The notes under the pieces were generated by a model. That model worked only from the letters and a program-made list of their open reading frames with translations, was not told where the DNA came from and searched no databases. A stretch of 64,000 nucleotides of DNA, taken from positions 2,821,001 through 2,885,000 of the forward strand of contig NC_092689.1 in NCBI RefSeq assembly GCF_964275005.1. Direction: 5' to 3'. Positions within the stretch are counted from its first letter, which is position 1; the number at the start of each line of letters is the position of its first letter. This DNA comes from Diadema setosum. Lineage: Eukaryota > Echinodermata > Echinoidea > Diadematoida > Diadematidae. The translations under genes were made by a program, and so were the position numbers. Shown piece by piece: positions 38,327-51,100 of the stretch.

Positions 38327-38532
38327 TACTGTTATATACATTATGGATATGCATAACACTATTTATGTGTAAAGCTCTGCACAAGATGTATTACTCTAAT
38401 CATAACTCTTGGACCAACTGATGGAAAATCAATAGACATCCAGATACATCATGCCCTCATTATCATGATTAGGCTCTTGCGCAAGTTTCAAAAGTGTATT
38501 TGGTTGTTTTTTGCAATAGATCTTCCTGCAAA

Positions 38533-38571
<39 letters not shown>

Positions 38572-38959
38572 CATATCATGCCAATGTCTGCATGGCAAGG
38601 AATCTTGATACATCCGCATCCATCTTGGTATACATGTACCGCGTACCCGGACAATGCACTCCCGTTATAACGAACACGATTACCCGGTAGTATAATGAAA
38701 CTCGTTGCAACAGAGCAAAATGAGAGAAAAGTTCATATCCTCTTTACATGAGGAACTGGTTGACCATTTTAATAATTTGTCGGGTCCACTCATCTTTTTT
38801 CCTGATTTGTTACATTTTTTCCTCTCAGATTCACCTTTGCCATTGGAAAGACATTTTAATGAAATGAAGGAAAACCAGAAAATCAGCCTAATTGACTCTA
38901 TGATGTAAATATGTCAAGACTCTTTCCGGCGCTCGGCGGTTGGGTCCTCTACGTTACAT

Positions 38960-38965
38960 TTTATT
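38960..38965 (-). terminator. candidate Nodal polyadenylation signal
   Basis: AATAAA on the minus strand, about 185 bp downstream of the Nodal stop codon. Confidence 0.5.
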
Positions 38966-39150
38966 TTCTTCGCTCAAATGTACACACGTGCAAGAATAAT
39001 CATTTTGGGTTTTTCATCCCTGTTCAATGAGAAATTTCGTCAGTTTGCAAGAGCCGATCCCATCAAGCGTGAGTTAGATGCGAGACAGCAGCATCGCGGA
39101 GATCACGTGGGATTCGCAAACTGGTATGTATCTAGGAGGGGCACCATCTT

Positions 39151-42100
39151 CTAGCTGCAACCACACGTTCCCACAATCATGTCTTCGATTGTTTTCAGCA
39201 CTGCATTCTCCTCGTCATCAAAGTACAGGAAGCTGATTGGATGGAGCGTGGCGGGTACGCAACATGGTGGTGGCGTCGTGTTATCACCCGCCCCATCCAC
39301 CATATTCATGATACTCTGGATCACCGCGTGGTTTGTGACAGGATACCCCTCCGGGAGGGGGAAAGGACATCTCCCCGTGCAGCGGTAGGCGTTGTATCTG
39401 ACCGGCATGATGACCCTGTTCGACCAGCCGATCGCATCCATGTCTACGTGCATGTCTGCCCTCGAGCATTGGCTCTTCTTTTGGGTCGTCAACCCTGAGT
39501 GACCCGTCCGAGGTGTCGGGGACACCCACACCTCTTGTTGCTCCAGGGCCCGTTTCCGTCTCAAGATGACCTTGTCACTGGGAGCGAGATGGTATTGGAT
39601 GGTGGACAGTGAAGGATGACTAGTGTCCCCAGTTGTCGGCGCTTCCCCGTCAAGCTTGTATCTGGCCAAGTCTTTCCTCGGCTCACGTTGAGTAGGACCT
39701 GGAAATGAGACGGACGAAGATTACTCAACTTAGATGGACAGTCTTCATATACGGTGCCACTGTGTATGTATGTATGTATGTATGTATGTATGTATGTATA
39801 TATGAAGAGTTTGTTTGCAAAAACCAATAAGTCCATATTTGCCAAATGGAGATATTTGCGATTAAAGGTCAAGAAAAATAAAGAGAATAATAAGAAAATT
39901 TTTGCTTCTTTTGACCATAACTTCAAAAATATACCTTTTACGTAGTGCCCGATATATCATTTAAAAGGTATTATTTTGTACTTTATGACAAAGATCGTAC
40001 TTCAAAATCTTCAAAAATGGACTTATCGGTTTTTGCAAACAAACCCTTCATATGTATGTATGTATGTGTGTGTGTGTCAGTTTGGGGGAGGGGGACTCCA
40101 CCTCCCTCCCTAGGTATGTTGACATATTTATATGTAGGGCCTATTTTTGTATGTACTTATAGTGCATTTTCATGGTACACCTGTATGTGTTTTTGTGAAG
40201 GGGGCGTGGTTGACGGTTCTCAAACCTCACCCTCCAGTCTTTGTTCAGATGCTGTACATTCCTCATCTCAGAACAACGGACTTGCTCTACAAATAAAGAT
40301 GTAATTAGTGATGCTCAACTAAATAAATGCCCCGATGACGAAGATCTCTGCAACATGATTAACATGATACACGTATAACTTATTCATTTTCAGAAACAAT
40401 CTCCATTGGTGGCATAGGGCCTGTATGTGTCAAAGAAATATGTTCAAGACCATAGTAACTGTTGACCTCGCTATAAGAGAACGAACAAACAGCAGAAAGT
40501 CGTTAAAGTCAGATAATAAAGATGTTTCTTATTCTTGAATTCCATACAAACAATTACATTTAAATATTTCTGTGCACGAGAATGGAGACTTGTGAGGCCA
40601 TGAGATACCATTACCTCATGTAATTTGCATGTCTGACTGCGACTGACCGCTATTTTCGTGGAAAATATGTGAAGCGTTACAATGAAATAGCTCCATTCTT
40701 TGTCCATTGTTGATAACACTGTCTCAATCGTTGTTGAATTTGCTTTAGTAAGTCAATCTTAAAACTGAGTATTTTCATATTGATTGATCTATTATTCGCT
40801 GCGACCTGAACCAACCTTCCTGTGCTGAGGCGATCTCGGGAGATTTCGTGAATCGCGAATCCTCGCTGAAAAGCACGAGGATCGGCTGTCGGCTGTCGTC
40901 CTGTCGCCCTCTTTTGACGAAACGCAGTAGAGTGTTGGGGAATGGTTGGCCCGAGAGTGACGTCACGGTTATATAGATGCCATGATTTGATGTGCTGTTT
41001 GCCAGCCAGTCTTGGACAGCTGAGGTAGAAATTTCACAAATTGGTAGACATTTAGAAAATAAACCTACTTAATATATTTATTTCCAGAAAAGTAATCGTA
41101 TTTGGATTTAAGGGTCAGAGTCGTTCACACGTAGGTCAACAGAATAAAGGAAAAACATTTAAGCACATTGAAAGGGGATGGCTAGTAACTGATCAGTGGG
41201 AATCAGTGGGAACGCTGGAGGATGATTGTTCCAATCCTTGTGGGATTCATTTAAGAGTACATTATAATTATATCTATTGTTGTATAAAAATTATTTACTT
41301 CAGAATGGTCTCATATTCAAGTAATGTGCAGTTTAATGTTTCCAGGTTAGCGAGCCTGGTCAGTGACGGGGCATTAATCTGCACATTACTTGAATATGAG
41401 ACCGTTCTGAAGCAAATAATTTTCACACAACAGTAGATATATAATGTACTCTTAAATGAATCCCACAAGGATTGGAACAATCATCCCTCAGCATTCCCAC
41501 TGATCGGTTACTAGCCATCCCCTTTAAACACTAACAAGCAAACCAATATGAAGTTTTAATCCCCGTGTATATATGCTATCAGGACATGATACACTTTTTA
41601 AAGACACAACCTCAGTGTCATTGGAATTTAAAAAGCGACTTCTTCTGTCACGTGATCATCTGTGACTTTATCCATTCATCAGTGATAAAATTACTGTCAC
41701 TATTTCAAGTAATTTGATGGAAATGAAAACCCCAAACAAGCAAACGTCGATCAAGGCCCGATGACACTGCCCAAAAGTCGCGTAAACGCATGAATCACGT
41801 AAGAAATTCGAGCCTTACGCGATAGATGCGCGATTTGCGCATTTCATGAGTTTGACGTTGAACCTTCGTATATTGTCCGCCTATGTGCGCCGGATCGCAC
41901 GTTTTGAGCAGCTCAAAATTCGGCTTCGCGTAAAAGTTTACGCAGTGTTGCGCTGTTTTACGTAATTTTTGCGTAGCTTGCGTAGTTCTTGCGCGAACAA
42001 TGCGCGAAATATGTGTGGAATATTAGTGATCATTCGCGAAAATGTTGCAGTTATCGCGTTCATGCGCGAATCATGCGCGATTCATACGCAGTTCATTAGT

Positions 42101-45100
42101 GAAAATGCGCAGATTATGCGTGGTTTTCCGTGGACCTCAGTCGTCGCGCACAACCACGAATTCGCCCTTTTTGGGGCCTTTGCGTGCTTATGCGCTGAAA
42201 GTGCATGGTTTGATAGTGATTTTTGCGTGATCTTTCCGTAGTTCTTGCGCAATTAATCAGTGATTTTCATCGCGTAAATCAGCGAAAATTCTCGACGGAC
42301 AAGCACGCGAAAACCAAATTTCTTGCGTGATTCATGCGTTTACGCGACTTTTGGGCAGTGTGACGGCCGGGCCTTCAAACTTACCGTCTCTTATACTGAA
42401 AATCTCCCATCCAGTTCCACGAGCCGACATGAGTCGCAGTCCGATCAGTCTGGCTCCCTCTAGTGACGATGGATCCTTCGACATCAGTTGATACACATGC
42501 ACCTGGAAATAGCGTTTGATTGGTATGACAGTGTATAACAAATGATGATAACTTGATCTGTTCTTGAGAGTAAGATAAAGAACATTCTATCATTTCACAG
42601 ATATTTTTGTTTATAGGTTACCTCATATTTTTGAACACAGGTTACTTTTCGTATGACATTATTGACAGACGAACTTTAATTCACTGGTGTAAATGACCGA
42701 CTTGCCAAAAGATCATAGCCATGTATGTACTGTGTATAGCTTGTTTATATGCATACATTTTGTTGACTATATTATGTATGTCAATATACTAATTTTACGT
42801 TTAAAAAATGCAATTTTCAAATAAGGATGTACCGCGAGTGCATGCATTATTCCATGAACTATTAGGCCTATACCGCATTTTATTTAGTTAAGAAGTAATG
42901 TCCTTTGCTTTCGAAATATCTGTACGACCCTTCGGGATAATGATGGTTTTTAAGACCTATATTCTGTTGAGTTCACTGAATGTTAGTAACTTTAATTTAC
43001 AGAACTTTGGATCCAACAGAGCAGGAGGTCGTATAGACGTTCAACTCAAAATGTCCATGGATTATTGAAAGTGAAAGTTGTTTGCAAATTTCTTAATGAC
43101 TTGATAATTTCTTCATGAAAAAGCATAAAAACCCCTAATTTTTCCATCTTTCAAGTCATTTTGATGGCACGCGTCGTCTTTATGTACCGCATTTTACTAT
43201 ATTATCATCATTATTTTGAAATTGCCTCCTGGTGACTTGAATACATAATTTCTGCCTGTGGTTATTCCAAATAAAAGGAAATGATCTTCACCGCTCAGTT
43301 TATATACTGAGCCTATGTTAAACTTGTCCCGAGGGACACATTTTTCAAGAAAAATACACAAAAGCACAAGAAAGTTGTGATCGAGAGACACCCAAATCTA
43401 GTATATCCCTTGATGTGAACCAGCACCATACTCTGTGTAGGAATAATGCTCTTCTAAACCAATTTTACTTTCGCAAAGTTTATTCCCCTTTATTGACGAC
43501 ACAGCAAATTTTCCACCGAGTCCTCCAATGGGTTGGAACTAAGAAATTCAAGTAGCCCCATCGTTCGAACTGTTTATCTTTTTCTTCAGCTAGCTCTCAT
43601 ATTCATGAAATAATGATTTTATGGATGTTGTCATGTAAAGATTACTCTAGAGAAGAAAGTTCGTGGATCTTTTCAGTGTTTCCATAAGTGAGTTATTTCT
43701 TTTCCTCCGGAGACCTAATGCTTTTTCAAAATTGTTGGGTGGAGGCAGTGTCTGTTACAAGCACTCCCACTGAATAGAATAATATTGATGGTTTAACGAC
43801 GAGAATGACTGTTACTGCACCTTTTTGGCACTCGCTCTTACGCATGTTTGTAGAATTATGGCTCCCGTAGCAACTTGTCTGGAATCCGGCCAAAATTCAC
43901 ACATCTTCGGTTATGTATTGTTTCACACGTGATCGTGAAACTGTTCGAAATAATGTTCGAGTAATTAAACGCGTGGGGGACATCCAGGGATTTAAAAATG
44001 TCTGCTGAGGTTAGGGTATTCCTCTTTTTTGTGTGTCTGCAATGGGAGTTATTCAAAAGTGCAGGTTTCTGACTCCAGACGAGTTAGCTTGAAGGGGCAC
44101 ATAAAACTGTCACGGAAAAACTCAGTTATTATAGTTTCGTGCGGCGCTTTCATTCACTCTGACTGCCTCAATTTCCATGTTTCTACTCTTTCTCGGCCGA
44201 CACGAACATTGAGAAGTGAAAGATTGTGTCTCTTCCAGTAGATGGTCCCTTCCTCATACTGTAATCTCTAGGCAATGAAAACCACCGACCTCATTGCCTG
44301 TTTCGAATAAGATCGACCAAAACAAGTGACTTTGCTAATGCGAATCAGGCGCATTTTACGCACGTTCACGAGCAACATCCTCGAAGAAAAAAGAAGACAG
44401 ATTCTCTCGCTTTTTTTAAAGTAATTACTCTTGTCTCATTTGTGTCTTATTTTGCCAGATGTTTCAGGGTTGATTTGACGGGAGGAATATTTTGTCATTA
44501 TTTCACTGTCTACGTGTCGAAATCCATGTACTACAACTCGACATAATTCATTTCCTTTGCTCTCGCAGTCTACACAGGTCCAGGCACTCGCCGCGGGTGC
44601 CCCGTAGGCCTACTACATGCATGTATAAGTATAATTCCTTGACGCTACATAAACTCGCCAATTTTACGTGACGCAAGTTTCCAGCCTTGGTCGTCTCGAC
44701 GGGTGATGTAGCAAAGGAGACAACTGGAGGTTTTACGACTTTCCCTTATAGATAAACTTTATTGCAGCAAGGACTTACATCCTCTTCAAAAGAGCCTTCC
44801 AATTACCCTTCATGTTCACCCCGCAAAGACATCTGTTATTATGAGCATGCGCCAAATTTTGAACGCAGACCGCTGCCGGTTTAACAGGGATAATTAGTTT
44901 ATTTTCCAACATTCTTCTTCAAGTGCATTATTAACTTAGATAATTACCAGTCGTCCTTAGATGAAAATCCCTTGGTAACACACGCAACGTTTCCACTCTC
45001 CAGGAGTGGAATACATGAGGTGTATGGAAAACAATTGAGTCCGTTTACTTTGACGTTTATACTTCCTTCTTACATCAAGATTTATAAATGCGGGTTCCAA

Positions 45101-48100
45101 GCTACAATATTATTTCACTAAGCTGGTTTTGGAATTCAAGGTATTTAATGATCATGGTGATTGCCAAGTATGACTGTGTTGCCCCCTCTCGAAAGCGCTG
45201 TCTATATTAACATCCCTATAAATATACGCTCCCCACATACGTTGAAGGTATATTCCAATATTGTTATCATACGCAAACTGGAGTATTGGATTATTTAAAT
45301 AACGTGGATGTAATGTTGAGGGTTAATTAGTTGATACCAATACATATTGATTATTCATGCTTTACCAATATGAATATATACATAGTTTTAATTTCATTTC
45401 CGCTGTATTATTCCTACTAGCTCCCTCACATTGATTTAATCAAAGCTGCGAAAGGTTCTTACATTATGGTCTAATGGTTTTTTAATGGTGAGATTAAATC
45501 AATACATACAGCTCTGCCTATCATGTCGATGAATAATAAATGCTTTACTGAAATAAAACGCTACTTTATTGTACTACTGCATTTAAAGGAAACAGGAACG
45601 GGGTTAGTGGGCCAAGATATATTTGCAGTTGAGGCAAATGATATAAATAAATCTCACTCACCCCCCCCCCCCAAAAAAAAAGAAAAAAAAAAGAAAAAAG
45701 TGTGGCATTCGTGAGAGGAGTGATGTGCAGTCTCCAGGCAACGCGTTTAGCTTACCTGGAAGAAACTCGGCCGACGCCCAGTCATTGTCTTCCACCGAGG
45801 CTTCAAGCGAAACAGGTGTAACTCGGCTTGCAGCAAAACTTCAGTACTCTCCACCCTCGAAACGTCAAACTTGAACCACAGTCGGTGTTTACGTGCTGGA
45901 AAGAAAAGAATACACGACAGAGAGAGAAAATAATCAGTTATATCATGACTTGGGGAATAATAAAACGAAAAGAAGAGTAAAAAAAAATATCGATATTGCG
46001 AAAAAAAAGAAGGATGAATTGATTACCCCTTATATCGACTGACTGTCAACCATACCGGTTCCATTGATCCATGAGGTTCTACAGAGTGAACATCTAATCC
46101 ATACGCAAGGAATCTGATAGTAAATTCATCAATCTCGTTACAGTCGGACAAATATATCGATGGCATATCTGACTTCAAGTTACAAGTCTTTTATTGTGCT
46201 TATTATAGTGAAACCTTTTCTGCCTTGTCTGTGTCCTTAGCATTACCTGAACACGACGTGGAATTTTCCATTCAATGTCGTTCGGAAACACAAAATTGCA
46301 TTATGACTGAACTAAGAAGAATTATATTTTTGTCGTTCTCACCTTACAATGATGCAAAAAAGAATATACAGAATATGCGCCCCTGCGAACGTATAACGTT
46401 TGTCGGGCCGTCGGGACTGCTAATATAATATAACAACTGTTTGTGTGTGTGTGTGTTTTTTTTTTATATAGCTGTTAGAGACCTCATTACTGGTTTTCAG
46501 CCTCATGCGAATTTGTCTTGCCAACGCTACACTAACCTCTAAGTGATGACTTTGACAAAATGATATTCATACTCCATTGTATCAACTATTAGACGTACAA
46601 TAAATATACTTACTTTGTTTGTACATCGTTTTAAGGAAGGAATTGTGGTGAACGCATTGAAAACAGAACACATTAAAGGGATCATATAGTTTTGGTTGAG
46701 ACCTAATTTCAGGTTTCTAATATTTTTTGGTGAGATAATGAGAAACTTCTTATGAAATATGAAAGAACATGTAATTCTATGAGGAATTCAACGTTTATTT
46801 GAAGAAAATTGGTTTTGAAATGGCCGAGATATCCAAAAAAGAGCGATTATAATTAAGTGTGGGACCCACACTTTATTACGATTGCTTTGTTTTACTTTGT
46901 TTTTTGGATGTTTCAGTCATTCCAGATCCGATTTTCATCAAATAAATTTTGAATTCCTCTTAAAATGGTATGCACTGTACTATATCATAAGTATTTTCTT
47001 GGTATCTCGCAAAAAGTTTAAAGCCGAATTCTCATCTCCACCAATACTGTACCATCCCTTTAAGATATAAAAACCTCTTGGGTGCTAGTCGTTAATTTAT
47101 CTGAAACTTAAGGATTTTAGGTCTATGAATCTCGCTTTGATGAAAGACATTTTTGCTGAAGACAATAATGTACACTGGAGGATGGATAACTGTGACATGC
47201 ACACATGTCAGCTCAATTATTTTGTGGGAAATACCCCATGTGTATAGTAGTGTCCATTTCACATTTAAATGTATATCACTATATAGTACATCCCCATCTC
47301 CAGACCACAACAGGTGGCAGTCCTCAGGAGCTTGATGTAAGATAAATCCCCTGTCCAGGGACAAACATCTCAAAGGTCAGTTGGTCTTAACCCTTAGGGT
47401 AGGAGGCTAGCAGGAAATAGAGATATACATTGCTGGTCCAGACAGAGAGATGATTGGTTAAAAGTAATTTTCTTTTGTGTTCCTTTGAATAGGTTTTCAG
47501 ACAATGAATAACATAAGTTATGTAAGAATGACCTTCTCTATGATTGGTCAAGAGTGAAGATACTATATAACTCTTTATTTCTTATTCCAGACAAGAGGTA
47601 ACATAAGTTATGTAAGAAGGGGCAGTGGTGTGATTGGTCAGGAGTTATTTTCTATTTTATGTCTTTGTGTGGAATCGAGACAAAACAAAAGTTAGTAGCA
47701 GCAATGTGCTGACTTGACCAAGCTAGTATTCTTTTTGTTTCCCTTAATGTACCCTTCCCCTTTTGTAAATGGCTGACTTGTCCAAATAGGACTATTTTAC
47801 TCTCCCTTTATTCATAGTGGTTTTTCATAGATCAGCAATTTTGTAGGGGACAAGAAATAGAAATATTGTCTTCAGTCTTCAGAAGATATCTAGACGTCGC
47901 TAAGTGCAGACCTAAGAGCTGCTAGGCACCTCTGTGTGATAACTCTTCTCGCAATAATGTCCATGTCGAAAGAACTCTCTCAATAAATCCTGCAGGAATG
48001 GGCACCTAAAATCATGAATGGATTTTGCGTGTACTTTATTCTCTGTGCCTATGGGCTTAATGGTGAGAGCGTTTTGGAGTGGCATCTCTTTGTACTGCGA

Positions 48101-51100
48101 CGAAACAAGTTAACTCGAACAGAGCTATAGTTTTCGTCACATCTTGGTGGCAGCAAGTGGGATCTGGAAGCCAAGCGCACCAGTCCATCAAATCAAGTCT
48201 GTTAACTTCGAGACGTAGGCTGTGGAGATTTCGACGGAGCCAGCTATAAACTGTACAGTGCTCAGTTCTTCGGTATTGCATCTGGAGCAGTTTGCTGGCT
48301 GGAGAAAATAAATTTAATTCTCCAGTCTTCGGTTTGGGAGCAGTTTCAACTTGAACTGATCCATAGAAAGACGCTGTCCCGGAAGCAGTTTCAAGCAAAA
48401 AGGGGCAGTTCAAGTTGATCCACAAGTCTACAAAATACTCATATTTAAAGCTGAGTGGAACAATTCATACTGATCCACTGGAGCACGCAATTTTCGTCTG
48501 GAGACGAGTGAATTGTTGGTGTACACATCCGGATGCCTGTGGCAGCAGTTCCATTGGAGGGGAGCAGATTCATAATCCAGGAGGATTTGGATGCTTCATT
48601 TTGCTGGATCTGGAGCAGATCGACGGACGGCAGGAGCTGTGGAGCTGACTGGCTGCGAGAGGCAGGAGGAGCATTTGACGAACACCAAAAGGAGCTAAGT
48701 GAAAGTAGAACTGGAATTGCAAGGGTGTGGCTCAATTTACATTTATTTCATGAACGCTAAAGTAAAATATGATAATTGAGGTGTGTGGCTTAATCTCAGT
48801 GCAGGCTAATCACAATACAAATTATCCTAATATCCTTAAGCGTTAGATACATGGGATTATAGTATTTTATGAGCTAAGGTAATTCTATGACTTTAGAGTA
48901 TTTTGAATTATTGGTCACATTTGTCTTTTGTTAAGGTTATCGCATACATTTACTAGTGAAGTATATTAAGTATGAGTGACTTGCGACAAATGAGGGTGGC
49001 CGAGTTGAGGGAGAAGTGTGATGAGTTGGGCTTGTCCCATGACGGGCTTAGTAAGGCAGAATTGATTGAAATGCTACAGCCTCATGTAAATTCAGCAGGG
49101 GCGGGGTCTGAGACAGGATCTAGCAATGCTCCCCAAACTGAAGGTAATGTAGAGCTCGAAATGATGCGTCTGCGCGTTGAGAGCGAAAGGATGCAGCATG
49201 AACTACGTCTGGCAGAAATTCAGGCTGAGACTAGGCGCGTAGAGTTAGAGAAGGAAGAAAATATTGAAAAAGCTCGTATACAGCTGGAAAGGGAGGTGCG
49301 ATTAGCGCAAAATGCTGCGCAGAGGCAGGGGCCAGCGACCCATCATAGGCCAGATAATTTGAAAGAATTGCTGCTCAGACTCAAAGAAGGAGATGATGTA
49401 GATGCGTTTCTGCGCACTTTTGAAAAAGTTGCGAAACTTCACGGTTGGGAAAAGGAGTTGTGGGCAGGAAGACTAGCACCCCTACTCACAGGGAAAGCAC
49501 GCGAAGCTTATTCTAGACTAGACGATGATGTGTGTGGCAACTACGATGTGATCAAAAAAAGCAATTCTGCTTAAATATGAGCTAACGCCAGATGCCTACA
49601 GGCAAAAATTTCGGAGAATGAATAAACGCGGGGATGAAAGCTACGTAGAGTATGGAACGAGGATGCGCGATGCATTTGATAGGTGGGGAGAGGGAGTAGG
49701 AGCAAAGGGGAACGTGAGGAAACTTGAGGACATGATCCTACAAGAAAACCTGCTGGATCACGTTCCTCCTGATTTGAAGCTGTGGTTACTCGATAACCAT
49801 GCAGCTGATTTTGGGCAATTGATTAGTCTAGCCGACGAGTATACCACTACCAGGAGGAGCCTAAACCATACCTATAAGGGCCCTAGGACTGATAGAGGGA
49901 ACAGCAATAACCTCCCATCAGGCCAGGCTGGGAAGGAAAAACCAAAGGGGCAAGTTCAAAACTCCCAGAACAATAGAAAGGATCGGGAAGCAGTAAAGTG
50001 TTACAAATGTGGTAAGCCAGGCCACATCGCCCCTAACTGCCCTAATAAGCAGGGGGGAGGGCCCTCTGATAAGGGGAGTGGCGTAGCTAAGGGCTATTTA
50101 TGTCGGGCAGATCAAGTGGACCCTAAACATAAGCCATACATGAGCGAGGCTGATGTGAATGGGAAGAAAATACAGTTGTTACGGGATACGGGTGCGACCC
50201 AAACATTAGTGAGGCCAGAATATGTACATGCTAATGCCTACACAGGGCAGAGTGTGAGGATAGGGGGTGTGACAGGGAATGAGGTTGATGTCCCATTAGC
50301 CCTCATACATCTTGTGAGTGAGCCATACTCCATCTCGGGATACGTTGTGGTAGGAGTAATTGACACTCTCTCTGTAGACATGATACTAGGCAATGAGCTT
50401 TTGAATGATAGATTGCAAGAATTGCAACTGCAGGACCCTGTTATGGTTGTCACAAGGGGGCAGCAAGCCAAGATGGCTGAACAGGAAACAGGGAAGAATG
50501 AGGGAGGAAGACCCCAAAATGACAAAGACGTAGGTAGTGATAGGTGTGCTACTCCAAGCCTACTGATGCTCTCAAAATCTGAGCTAGGAAAGGACCAAAG
50601 GGAGGATGGGACTCTAAAATTGGTTCGGGAAAAGGCCCTCCCCTCTGACACAGATGCAGGGGACGAGTGCTATTTCTACTGGGAGGGGGGAATCCTCTTC
50701 CGGCACTGGAGGAAAAAGGGGGCAACCCAGGGGCAGGAGTTTCGGCAAGTAGTAGTTCCAAAACAGTACCGGCGGGAGCTGCTGGGGATGGCCCATGACA
50801 ATCTCATGGCGGGGCACCTGGGCGTCGAAAAGACAAAAGATAGGATCCTCCGGAATTACTACTGGCCAGGGCTTTTTAGAGACGTTTCAGAGTATATTCG
50901 AACATGTGAGCCCTGCCAGAAGACTAGTAGCAAGAGGGGTGGTAAAGTGCCCATGGTTCAGGTGCCCATCATAGGTGAGCCATTCCAACGAATTGCTCTA
51001 GATATAGTGGGGCCCCTGCCCAAATCAAAGAAGGGCAACATGTACATTCTAGTCATTTGTGACTACTCGACGAGGTACCCAGAAGCAATCCCCCTTCGTT

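Larger units (their letters stand above)
35385..39150. other. intergenic sequence between CHCHD1 and Nodal 3' ends
   Basis: The two genes converge here. The interval holds the CHCHD1 3' UTR, two clear TA-flanked MITEs, a 39-base A run near 38537 and the Nodal 3' UTR. A partial MITE end (CACTCCCGTTATAACGAA) lies near 38658. No other gene was recognised. Confidence 0.65.

Noticed and set aside
47092..47373. Minus-strand frame beginning MRCLSLDRGF, repeated at 54227-54523
   Set aside because: It appears twice only because it lies inside the two LTRs; antisense chance frame.
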